A DNA stretch of 32,805 nucleotides. It comes from a virus. Location: positions 1-32,805 of the IMG/VR virus record IMGVR_UViG_3300031772_000165; one strand, written 5' to 3'. Every line of letters begins with the position of its first letter. Positions within the stretch are counted from its first letter, which is position 1. Shown one piece after another: positions 1 to 8,154 of this stretch. The notes below the pieces were generated by a model that was given only the letters and a program-made list of their open reading frames with translations, was not told the DNA's origin and searched no databases. The position numbers and the translations under genes are program-made.

Positions 1-2652
1 ACTCTTGGCGCTGGAATCCGCATTGGAATCCAGAATCGGAAGACGGTCGATGATGTTGGGATGCGAGAAGTATGGTGTGTCCTTCCGCAGAATCCCGTAA
101 GGGCCGTTGTAGCTCGTTTCAACTTCACCATCAATGACCAAGTTCTCGTTATCAACGACCTGAAGAACGGCGTACTTTGAAGTATTGTCCGTGTTGACGG
201 GGCTGATCAAGTCGCCCGGTCTGACATTGGAGAACCACTGTGTTCCGGCGTCCCCCTCGATGACTGAGCTATCAGCCGTGAACGTGGCTTCACCTACTGA
301 GTACGTCCAATCAGTCTTGGCACCCGATCCAGCTGTGGTGACAATTGACGGGCCCACTGCCAACAGTTTGCCTGACACAGGGCTGGTGCTGTCTATCAGA
401 CCCTGATACGGGGTTGTCTCGTAGAAACAGGTGTATCCCTCAGAGTCAGAGATGGCACTGTGGGCAAGGACAGGAACCTGAATAGCCTTGCCGGCTCCCG
501 GCGCCGATGCAAACGTCACCCGAGTCAGTGTCTTGAAGTTCCCTGATGGAAGATCATCATTGTTGGTTGTCAGGGGCACCATCGAACCGTCGACATAGGC
601 GTAACCCGCACCATTCTTGCTGAAGTAGCTGGCGAGAGCAATGACGGATTTGCTGCTGCTGTCCAGAGTGAAGATATACAGAGACCCTGTAGCGGACTCA
701 TTCGGGGTGATCTCAAGCATCTCGGAGCAATCCGTGATACCCCGAGACTGACGATTCACGTCGAAGAACTTGACTCCGGTGTAGAGCTCCAACTCAACGT
801 CACAACCGTTGGCCGCTGTCGTTCCCATATTGATCGTGTAGACCGAAGGGTCACGACTGACAACGACCGTGTTCACAGAAGAACCACTGATCTTGACCGA
901 CCGTACACCCAGAATCTGATACCCATCGATCGTCCGCGGTACCGTCACAATAGCATTACCGTTGCCACGGACATGATAGACCATCTGGTGGCCAAAATCA
1001 CTCAATGATGTAGGCAGTGCCCCGCGATTGGTCAATACATTGGTGTACGTTCCATCCGTGGTACCAACCGCCGAGGACCCCCGAATCGGGATATCATTCC
1101 CTGGAACCGCTATTGCACAGGTTGAATCCTCTTTCCGGAACTCCAAGAAGCGATCCGGAAGAGCAGTCAACCCATTCGGCCCCGAGGGGATATTGAGCGT
1201 GTATTCAGCAGTGATCGTCTTTGATGTTCCGATCAGCGGAGACATCGCGGGTATAACAAAAGTGACCAACCCCGTCGACAGGCCACCAATTGTCAGCGTC
1301 TGGCTGGCCCGGTCGTTCGAATAGGTCTGCTGTACCGACGGAATCACAGTACCAGCAGGATAGTTGGTCGTGGCATCAATCCGTACTTGGTCCCCCAAAA
1401 CCCACGGGGAACCAACAGTGCCTGCGACCTTCTGCTGAATGGTCTTGACGATTGCAGTATCCGTCTGAATTCCACCTGCATTCGAGAAGATTCGACGGGC
1501 ACCATCACCGCGAGCAATCAACGTCGACCCGAACTTGTCCTCTTCGCTGACCGCGTCGGCTTGGGCCATTATCACGGCATGGTGGTCCTCACCCAAAGTT
1601 GTGCGGGACATCTTGCCGCGGATCTTGCCCTGAATCAGCTTCTTGAACCCATCCTCAGCAAGTTCCTGCCAATTGGCCTCGGGACTCACCAGCCGGCGCA
1701 TGTCCAGAATGTCATTCGCCGCGATGATGTCATTGTACAACCCATCCGGCCGGTCCGATGCAACCCCGGCCAAGAAATTCACGCGACTCTTGCCGGCACC
1801 GTTGGAATAGTTGTTCGGGTCAAACGCTGTCTTATTCCGACGGGCAACCATGAACATCGGAATGGCATAGGTATGCCCATCAACCGTCTGAAGAGTCTCC
1901 TGAGCAACCTCATCACCAGCACCGGCAATCCAGAGCCCCGGGTCCCCAGCCACGGGAGAGAAGTACGCATGGCTACAGGTATCGATCGGGTTGTCAAGGG
2001 GGCCCTGAACATAGACCTTGTTCGGGTCAAATCCATCGGGATACCCGTCGACATCAATTGCCGATACGACGCGAATCCGGTATTGGATTTGAACACGTAG
2101 CGAGGTCTCAATACCCATTGACGGGTCAATCAGATCATTGGCCGGGTTGGTTCCACCATAGAGCCAATTTCCGTACATCTTCACCGTGTCACTTGGCTCG
2201 ATGAGCTTGCGCCAGACCTCGAGAAACACGAAATCAACCTGGCCCCCAAATCCCGGGGGCGTGTTGAGCAGGATGACATTGTTCAAATTCGTCGACGTGT
2301 TTGACCCTTGGATCAGCACCCGGTAACCGTTCACCCATGCAGTAAGACGCCCGGTCTGAATACCACGGTCCAGAGCCACGAGAGTGAATGCATTGGCCAC
2401 ATTGGCCGGCGAGCACGCTACATCACCCGCAAGAAGGTTGGTCGTACCACCATCGGTGATATTTCCAACGATATCCCAACCGCTGGGGCCAATACGACGG
2501 GCGGCCTCTTGGGACTTTTGTGACACGAGACGTCCCGATAGGTCCATTTCACAGGACAGAGGTGGCTTGCGCTTCTGGTAGATCAGCTCTTCAAAGCTGC
2601 GCCCGTCCGGGTCAAGGACTCTGGTCTGATTTGGGCCGAGATAATCGTTCAT
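1..2652 (-). CDS. Large tail/baseplate periphery protein, paralog of the propeller protein (C-terminus off window)
   Basis: The minus frame is open from ATG 2652 to the left edge: 884 residues and no stop, so the C-terminus is missing. The start is well supported by an AGGAG seven bases upstream and an ATGA overlap with the stop of the preceding gene. Residues about 20-300 are clearly paralogous to the 1330-residue protein at 8155-12147. Shared blocks include QKRKPPL near the N-terminus, FLEVWR (about 141-146), RVQIQYRIR (about 184-192), TVDG, and a PMF..ARRN motif. The remainder is beta-rich, with a segment containing FFDVNRQSRGI. At about residues 800-865 is a GT.W...GD.I type module also found in the 1874-residue protein. 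No catalytic motif is seen. By size, position and paralogy it is a structural protein of the outer baseplate or a fibre attachment protein. The structural role is well supported; the exact role is inferred. Confidence 0.85.
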   Translation of the reverse strand, partial: MNDYLGPNQTRVLDPDGRSFEELIYQKRKPPLSCEMDLSGRLVSQKSQEAARRIGPSGWDIVGNITDGGTTNLLAGDVACSPANVANAFTLVALDRGIQTGRLTAWVNGYRVLIQGSNTSTNLNNVILLNTPPGFGGQVDFVFLEVWRKLIEPSDTVKMYGNWLYGGTNPANDLIDPSMGIETSLRVQIQYRIRVVSAIDVDGYPDGFDPNKVYVQGPLDNPIDTCSHAYFSPVAGDPGLWIAGAGDEVAQETLQTVDGHTYAIPMFMVARRNKTAFDPNNYSNGAGKSRVNFLAGVASDRPDGLYNDIIAANDILDMRRLVSPEANWQELAEDGFKKLIQGKIRGKMSRTTLGEDHHAVIMAQADAVSEEDKFGSTLIARGDGARRIFSNAGGIQTDTAIVKTIQQKVAGTVGSPWVLGDQVRIDATTNYPAGTVIPSVQQTYSNDRASQTLTIGGLSTGLVTFVIPAMSPLIGTSKTITAEYTLNIPSGPNGLTALPDRFLEFRKEDSTCAIAVPGNDIPIRGSSAVGTTDGTYTNVLTNRGALPTSLSDFGHQMVYHVRGNGNAIVTVPRTIDGYQILGVRSVKISGSSVNTVVVSRDPSVYTINMGTTAANGCDVELELYTGVKFFDVNRQSRGITDCSEMLEITPNESATGSLYIFTLDSSSKSVIALASYFSKNGAGYAYVDGSMVPLTTNNDDLPSGNFKTLTRVTFASAPGAGKAIQVPVLAHSAISDSEGYTCFYETTPYQGLIDSTSPVSGKLLAVGPSIVTTAGSGAKTDWTYSVGEATFTADSSVIEGDAGTQWFSNVRPGDLISPVNTDNTSKYAVLQVVDNENLVIDGEVETSYNGPYGILRKDTPYFSHPNIIDRLPILDSNADSSAKS

Positions 2653-3539
2653 CGCTGATCTCCTGCTTGCACCCGCCATGCGAACAAGGGCATGATAGTA
2701 GACGTTTCAAAGGAAGCGGCCTTTACAATACCCTTCACGAGGCCCTCAAAATTATAGAGAAAATCATAGTACACGGAAGGGGGGAAAAACCAAGTTGTCG
2801 GATACCCCGCTTCTTTTTTGAACACTCTGTCCGAATCAAAAAGCCTGTGAGTGACCTGAGCAGTCTTGGACATAATTTCCTTGATATCGCGAAATTCATC
2901 AATCAATCGACCCGCAATAATCGAGACGGGTCTCCGGTCATTTCTTCCAAGAGCCATACATAGATTCTTGTCGGAATGCTCCACGGCAGCTTCAAACCGC
3001 TCAAAATCATCCTTCATCTCATCCAAATCCGACCGAATTCCGTTCAAGAAACTCTGGATCTTCTTGCCACCCCACATCGTCCGGGGAATGTTCGTTCGAA
3101 GAAGGCCGTCTGCGAGATCCCGGCATTTACCAACAGGTTCCGTGAAGTCTGGCAAACCCTTCTGATACCCGTTCAAATCAGGGCTGGAGGCTTTCATTTC
3201 CCGAAGCCCGCTATCCTGCTGCTCATCCGGAGGCAAGGTCAGAACAGTTATCTTGGAGTCTTCAATCTTGCCGTCCAACTGTTTCAAAACCTCATCCATG
3301 GCGCCTTGATCTTTACTCGTTCGCCAGACCTTTACCGGGCTGCTCTTACAAATCTCGATCGTGGCCATGGCTACGACCGGAAGAGCCCGTTCCATGAAGC
3401 ACTTTCGTGTGTTTGACTCCGTTATTCGACTCCCATTCACAGTTCCGTAGAAGGACTTACCATCAACGTGCAGACCAATGGAATCTTGGCCCGTACTGAT
3501 CTTTCCTACCAATTTCCCGTTCAGAGCGAGTAATTCCAT
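2649..3539 (-). CDS. Hypothetical protein in tail cluster (296 aa)
   Basis: I do not recognise this family. The product has a beta-like N-terminus (about residues 1-65, with MELLALNGKLVGK and a possible strand set up to VAMATIEIC). A charged, helix-rich middle and C-terminus follow (about 150-270, including SDLDEMKDDFERFEAA). It has no signal peptide or membrane segment. Cysteines are scattered without a CxxC pair. It starts 4 bp after the stop of the 195-residue gene and ends in an ATGA overlap with the next large gene, so it is translated as part of the tail operon. The ribosome site before ATG 3539 is weak, which suggests translational coupling. It could be an assembly chaperone or a small baseplate component; neither is shown by the sequence. 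Confidence 0.8.
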   Translation of the reverse strand: MELLALNGKLVGKISTGQDSIGLHVDGKSFYGTVNGSRITESNTRKCFMERALPVVAMATIEICKSSPVKVWRTSKDQGAMDEVLKQLDGKIEDSKITVLTLPPDEQQDSGLREMKASSPDLNGYQKGLPDFTEPVGKCRDLADGLLRTNIPRTMWGGKKIQSFLNGIRSDLDEMKDDFERFEAAVEHSDKNLCMALGRNDRRPVSIIAGRLIDEFRDIKEIMSKTAQVTHRLFDSDRVFKKEAGYPTTWFFPPSVYYDFLYNFEGLVKGIVKAASFETSTIMPLFAWRVQAGDQR

Positions 3540-3543
3540 TGAC

Positions 3544-4131
3544 TTAGGCCGTGATCCGGAAAATGATCGTCATGGTCATCGAATTGGTCTTGTTGATGAC
3601 CGGGAATGTCCGATAGTTCACTTCAGTCCCACTGTCAGGGGCATCCACTGCGTCACCACCGAAGAGTCCCATTTCAACCAAGGGGCCCACCGCCTCTGTT
3701 TCAGCAAAGGTGGCCGTGTAATCAACCACGTTTGTTGGAGTGGTGATGTGTTCCCCCGTCATGGGGTCAACAAAAGACGTGTCCATAGTTGTGAATGCTT
3801 TGCGGGCAATCTCATTCTCGAGATGCACCTGCGTGACGGTGGGCTGCGGAGGATTCTGCAGACTCCACCCAGTCGCCCCGGTTCCTACCGCCAAATAGGA
3901 GATTCCAGCCGTCGGTTCATGATTGTCCTTCAGAAGACGGGCAATCAGAATTGAGGCCGTATTGACGATCAGGTTCTTGTCATGGCGTTGTTCAAGGATC
4001 AGACCGGTTGCAGCATCCCGAAGGGTAATCCAATACTCACCTTGGAGCCGCCGGATGTCCTCTTCGTAGACCAACTTGAACCCTCCGAACATGGTCTCTT
4101 TGGCCCGGCGAAGGTATTCTTTGAACATCAT
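3544..4131 (-). CDS. Conserved phage tail/baseplate protein (195 aa)
   Basis: The sequence follows a pattern common in small phage tail proteins found near baseplate and fibre genes. It has a basic helical N-terminus, then a strand set and the segment IVNTASILIARLL. Next come YLAVGTG and LENEIARKAF, and a C-terminal half with VEMGLFGG and FPVINKTNSM before a final strand. The pattern 'avGtG ... L..E..R ... iGlFgg ... K' is what I recognise; I cannot name the family with certainty. Two adjacent ATGs exist at 4131 and 4128. The first is chosen because GGGAG lies about 10 bases upstream. The gene is preceded by a 105-bp gap with a TATAAATA element and followed after 4 bp by the 296-residue gene. 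A likely role is attachment of, or adaptor to, peripheral baseplate proteins. Confidence 0.8.
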   Translation of the reverse strand: MMFKEYLRRAKETMFGGFKLVYEEDIRRLQGEYWITLRDAATGLILEQRHDKNLIVNTASILIARLLKDNHEPTAGISYLAVGTGATGWSLQNPPQPTVTQVHLENEIARKAFTTMDTSFVDPMTGEHITTPTNVVDYTATFAETEAVGPLVEMGLFGGDAVDAPDSGTEVNYRTFPVINKTNSMTMTIIFRITA

Positions 4132-4182
4132 GGTGTCGTGTCTCCCGTTATCGTGGGGGCATATACAACATAAGAGTGGCAG

Positions 4183-4190
4183 TATTTATA
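4183..4190 (-). promoter_or_regulatory. Candidate T4-type late promoter element TATAAATA
   Basis: Read on the minus strand, the gap between the 1182- and 195-residue genes contains CCTATAAATACTGCC. TATAAATA is an exact match to the single -10-like element used by T4-type late sigma factors (gp55 family). It lies about 50 bases before ATG 4131, leaving room for a leader of roughly 45 bases containing the GGGAG ribosome site. It is the only exact minus-oriented copy I noticed, and it falls in one of only three sizeable gaps. An 8-mer can arise by chance in AT-rich DNA, and no sigma gene is in the window, so this is a candidate only. Confidence 0.4.
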
Positions 4191-4236
4191 GGATATTACC
4201 CTGCCTATTGAACCTAACTCCAAATTTTCCAACTCG

Positions 4237-7200
4237 TTACAACGATAGCATCTCCGTCAGCTTGGTTGTTCTGAACGATCTATCAGGCATCAATTCACGA
4301 TAAGTCTTTGTTCTGAACCTCACTAAGTGGTCAGACATAAAGTCCAACTCGTCCGGACAAGACAATGGATCACCCCTGGAAGCCCGGTCAGGAATCTTTA
4401 TCAAAGCCCCGGGGAATGAATCCGGACACGCAATCTGGTCCTCGGCAGCGACATAGATTTCGAACAGGGGGCCACAGAAAACATGGTCCTCAACTTGGTA
4501 GGTATCCTTGTTGATGAATTTCAACTTGATGCCGGTCCCGTTGTCATCCAAAAAGTTCACATACTCATGGAAGACCAACCCCACCTCTTCGGTCAGGCCT
4601 GTATCCGGGCAGAAACCTGGGAACTCGTACCCGTCATCGAGTATGCGGGAGTTGTTCGGATCGATAACCGAAACGTGGCGCTTATTCCGGATCAAGTAAC
4701 GGAACTCAACCTCAGACGGATCCGCCCTGAATGTCACACGCAGAATATCTCCAGCATCAAATGCACCATCGAGCGGACCATCACGCCAAATCAACAGATT
4801 GTCAACAACATAGAAATCCGTCCCAACATATTGCGACGTCCCATGAACGATCGATACCGCTATGGAAGTTGACAACAGATTCCTCGGAAGTTCAACCTCA
4901 CCGCGGATGAGGTCCTGTTCTGTCAAGACAATATCAGAAATCTTGATGTCGTTTTGAGCATACAGGATAATTGTACCGGTGGTCGGGTCTATCGATTGAA
5001 TGACGTCATAGTCCCTGAGTCCATCAATATAGGCCTCAACATCGATCGAGCTCGCCAAAGTTGAAGCGTCATGCATCACCGGCAACGATGGGAAATCAAG
5101 CCATCCATAGGGCTGGAATTCACGGGTCACTGTCTCCGGCAGTTGGAAGACTGTCTGACCCCTTGAAGGCCATTCCGTGTAAGTAACCTGTACCACGCCT
5201 GATGTCGTCGTATCACGCAGGATCAGATTTGAACGGAGCCTGTAGTCCGGATTTCTCAGGTGCGGAGAGCCCGTCGTGGAGTCCCCCGGTATGATCAGTT
5301 CAACATCCATGGTCACCGCGGTGTCCGTGATAATCCATGGAGCGCACTCTGACAGATGAGGAAGATCTTCACCAAACCGAATCTGGAACGTATATCCGTC
5401 GCCATCACAGATGGACGACAAAGGTAGATCCGGATCCCCACTGATTTGGAACTCTTTGAGCAGCAGGTCTGAATAAATAACCGGATTATGATGACGCCGG
5501 ATATCCTGTACCTTATGGTCCTCAACCAATCGCGGATGATAAGAGAATGTCTTCTGGAACGGCGGCGTTCCCGGCCCCAACTTCAGTACCGGATCCAGAC
5601 CATTTTCCAAATACGGGTCATTCAGCACGTAGCTGGAAGTGTCGTACAGGAACTCTGGGCTGAACACGAGATTTTTGTGATTTAGCGAATCCTGATGATT
5701 GACCAAGGATGCTCGCAGAGCTGGCTTCTGGAAGTTGTTCAGAAGCAAGGACTCATAATGGAGTCCTGTACTATCGGCCGGCGCAAATGTGGAGTTCAGG
5801 ACTGAACTATGGTGCAACAGATAGGTCCGGTAACGATATCCAATCTCGAGCGGCTGCGGATTGACCTGCGAATCCCCAGCTGCATCGAGCACCAATGTGA
5901 ACGGAGAACCCGGGCCACCCGTGTCCAACGTTCGCTCCAAATCGTCCAGAATCATCGAATATGTACCGCCGAGACCCCGGTAGTAGCTGAAGTCAATGCT
6001 GTCACCGACTTGTGGCAAACGCCCAAGGGCTGTGTTCCAATACCCGGTCGAAGCGTCGAGGACAACATGTCCCAATAATGGATAAACGGCCTGCACGGCG
6101 CCTGTCAGGCTGGTCCCATCAAGAAATACGGAGATGTCATTGATTCCTGCCAGATTCCCCGAGGAATCTGCAAGAGGCACCGATGGCATCTGCCAATAAC
6201 TCATGCCAAATACGAAAGAATCAGATCGGGTATACTCGGTACCATCCGACAGGTAGTTATACCCGAACGACATCACATTACCGGTGATTGGCGTGCCACC
6301 ACCTGAAGCATCCCACCAAGCAGGGCTGGAGAACAGGCTGATGATCCCTGCCGAAGCATCCACCGAGGTCATTGCAGATAGAGGTGTACCGTCCCGCAAG
6401 AAGGACACGTTGGCCGGGGTTGCCGGCTGCCCAGACCCATCTGTAAGGGGCGCATAGGGCATCAAGAACGAGAACGGATCACCGTAGAGCAACGGGTTGG
6501 TAATGGTGTCCTGCCAAGGGAAGGAGAGGCGCGGACTCCACATTCTCTCGGCAAGATCGACTGAATATTGTCTGGAGCTATCCCACCGGTCAAGGCAGGG
6601 CTTTCTCAGGTCCTCATAGAGAGGAACCATGAGGTCCTGTACCCAACGGTCACATATGGTTGTTGGGGTAGATTTGATCTGAAGCGGGAAGCGGCCCTGC
6701 ACATCCATCACCTTCTTGACATTCTCTTGGAATGCGGGCCGACGATATGTACTTCGCCAGAACCTTTGTTCGGTTCCAAGATTGGGGATTGGCGGGATCC
6801 ACCAGAACTGCCAATCCCCTTCAATAGCCAGAGAGGTGATTTTGACGTACTGCCCAATCTGCAAATCAGAGAACCGGATGCGTTTACCAGTTGAGGCATT
6901 GAAGAAGATTGTTTGGTAAGCTCCAGATTCGGTGATGACCTTGGTTGAGTCTACCAAATAGAATACGAGGTCAGGCGGATTGAGCGAATCTATCTGTCCT
7001 GTCGCTCCGGCAGGTGATGCAAGAACCGTGACTGACAGGGCCAAGACCGTGGGTTCCCCAAGGGATATGGTGTCATAGATCGGGACACAGCCGCCACCGA
7101 GATCCCCATATAGAATGTCGACAACCTTGTTGACATCAAGCTGCTCAGTCCAAATGAGCTGGGTGTCATAGAGAACGTGAGCCGGCTTGATCAGATTGAT

Positions 7201-7785
7201 GAAGAAATCCAAGTCGGACTTGAGCTGTTCAAAGCTGCGGCCTGACCGGAGCAGATCATCCACCAGAACTTGAACAATCATTTTGTGCGTGTCAGAGACA
7301 TCGTACGCACTGTTAGGCTTGCGGGCTTCAAGATACAGCTCTTTGAGGATGATCGGCAGCTTGGTAAAATGGCTGGCCGTCTCCTCCATGTTGATCTTGG
7401 TGCTGCCTTTGAGATAGGCATCCTTCAATGAGATGAGATAATCCCGGAAGGTCTCATTATTGTAGGCCGCCGGGGCTAATCGGTCGTGCAGAAACAGGCG
7501 CTCTCCGAGTATTTGCTGCAGGAATTGAATGCGTGTCGCCGTGTACTGTTTATCGTTCGACAGGGCACTCATATCCAACTGTAGACGGGCAAACTCCCTA
7601 GACAAAACCCGGAAAAACTGGGCAAGGTTCGTGTTGAAATTCTGCGGGTAGTTGCTTGGAATCAAATCCAACATCGAGCCGATCAGGGTTGATGCCCGGT
7701 TAAACAGGTCTACCCTGAACGACTTATCATCTGGGAAGCGGCGACGTCCCAGATCTTCCGGATTTGGCGTATACAGTGATGCCAT
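4237..7785 (-). CDS. Putative baseplate wedge protein, gpI/gp7-like position (1182 aa)
   Basis: The N-terminal ~240 residues are helical and charged. They contain a segment resembling wedge proteins that follow gpJ in P2-like and SPO1-like baseplates (SMLDLIPSNYPQNF, then FFRVLSREFARLQLDM, and later FINLIKPAHVLYD). 'IKPAH..' style motifs are typical of gpI-like tail proteins. The remainder is beta-rich. It includes a tandem repeat of about 85 residues (about 435-520 and 520-610; each with D.F.F.M.Y, a LxDGT turn and a closing F.Y strand) and a third related strand set near 910-960 with YIDGLRDYDV. The start at ATG 7785 lies 6 bp after the 119-residue gene and has only a weak AGAG site. The protein probably joins the wedge to outer fibres. 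Structural assignment is firm; orthology to gpI/gp7 is inference from order and pattern. Confidence 0.82.
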   Translation of the reverse strand: MASLYTPNPEDLGRRRFPDDKSFRVDLFNRASTLIGSMLDLIPSNYPQNFNTNLAQFFRVLSREFARLQLDMSALSNDKQYTATRIQFLQQILGERLFLHDRLAPAAYNNETFRDYLISLKDAYLKGSTKINMEETASHFTKLPIILKELYLEARKPNSAYDVSDTHKMIVQVLVDDLLRSGRSFEQLKSDLDFFINLIKPAHVLYDTQLIWTEQLDVNKVVDILYGDLGGGCVPIYDTISLGEPTVLALSVTVLASPAGATGQIDSLNPPDLVFYLVDSTKVITESGAYQTIFFNASTGKRIRFSDLQIGQYVKITSLAIEGDWQFWWIPPIPNLGTEQRFWRSTYRRPAFQENVKKVMDVQGRFPLQIKSTPTTICDRWVQDLMVPLYEDLRKPCLDRWDSSRQYSVDLAERMWSPRLSFPWQDTITNPLLYGDPFSFLMPYAPLTDGSGQPATPANVSFLRDGTPLSAMTSVDASAGIISLFSSPAWWDASGGGTPITGNVMSFGYNYLSDGTEYTRSDSFVFGMSYWQMPSVPLADSSGNLAGINDISVFLDGTSLTGAVQAVYPLLGHVVLDASTGYWNTALGRLPQVGDSIDFSYYRGLGGTYSMILDDLERTLDTGGPGSPFTLVLDAAGDSQVNPQPLEIGYRYRTYLLHHSSVLNSTFAPADSTGLHYESLLLNNFQKPALRASLVNHQDSLNHKNLVFSPEFLYDTSSYVLNDPYLENGLDPVLKLGPGTPPFQKTFSYHPRLVEDHKVQDIRRHHNPVIYSDLLLKEFQISGDPDLPLSSICDGDGYTFQIRFGEDLPHLSECAPWIITDTAVTMDVELIIPGDSTTGSPHLRNPDYRLRSNLILRDTTTSGVVQVTYTEWPSRGQTVFQLPETVTREFQPYGWLDFPSLPVMHDASTLASSIDVEAYIDGLRDYDVIQSIDPTTGTIILYAQNDIKISDIVLTEQDLIRGEVELPRNLLSTSIAVSIVHGTSQYVGTDFYVVDNLLIWRDGPLDGAFDAGDILRVTFRADPSEVEFRYLIRNKRHVSVIDPNNSRILDDGYEFPGFCPDTGLTEEVGLVFHEYVNFLDDNGTGIKLKFINKDTYQVEDHVFCGPLFEIYVAAEDQIACPDSFPGALIKIPDRASRGDPLSCPDELDFMSDHLVRFRTKTYRELMPDRSFRTTKLTEMLSL
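5955..6480 (-). repeat. Tandem beta-domain duplication inside the 1182-residue protein
   Basis: Two adjacent units of about 85 residues (roughly 6230-6480 and 5955-6225) align along their length. Each starts with DPFSF/DSFVF, then M.Y, L.D..G, an FLRDGT/FLDGT turn and a bulky W. Each closes with a strand ending SFGYNY or DFSYYR followed by G-T-Y. The repeat is seen at protein level; DNA identity is low, so the duplication is old. Confidence 0.7.
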
Positions 7786-7791
7786 GGTTCT

Positions 7792-8151
7792 CTAAGAAAC
7801 TCTGTACCACGAGACAAGGTCTATGGATGTTCCATCGTTCGTGTGCAGTTCAAACAAACCCACAGGTTTCATCGCTGATGCATCCGGCAAAATCGGAAAT
7901 TCCAGCTCCCGGACACTAGAGGCCGACGCTGAGATCACACTGGTCATGTCCGCACCTTCACCCGAGGGGATGATGCAGAGGGTGGACCATTGATAAGAGC
8001 TCTGATCCGAGAAATTGGCCATTTCTGATATCTGGAGTTGACCCCCACGAAATAGAGCCACCATGTCCCCGAGTTTTACAGCCCCCGGAAACACGCGGAC
8101 GGTCGAATCACTGATTTCGAAATCGATGTAGTGGCTCTGTGTCGTCAGCAT
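7792..8151 (-). CDS. Small beta-rich structural protein (119 aa)
   Basis: A short soluble protein with alternating hydrophobic residues typical of a beta-barrel or sandwich (HYIDFEI, VRVFPGAVKLGD, WSTLCIIPSG, ending SIDLVSWYRVS). No known motif is recognised. It begins 3 bp after the stop of the 1330-residue gene, and AAGGTG sits seven bases before ATG 8151, inside the upstream gene. It ends 6 bp before the 1182-residue gene. Its position between two peripheral baseplate proteins suggests a small connector or clamp. No function can be read from the sequence itself. Confidence 0.82.
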   Translation of the reverse strand: MLTTQSHYIDFEISDSTVRVFPGAVKLGDMVALFRGGQLQISEMANFSDQSSYQWSTLCIIPSGEGADMTSVISASASSVRELEFPILPDASAMKPVGLFELHTNDGTSIDLVSWYRVS

Positions 8152-8154
8152 AGG

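Noticed and set aside
1387-2100. 237-codon plus-strand open frame near the left edge
   Set aside because: It lies opposite the 884-residue minus frame, which is verified by paralogy to the 1330-residue protein; the plus product resembles nothing.
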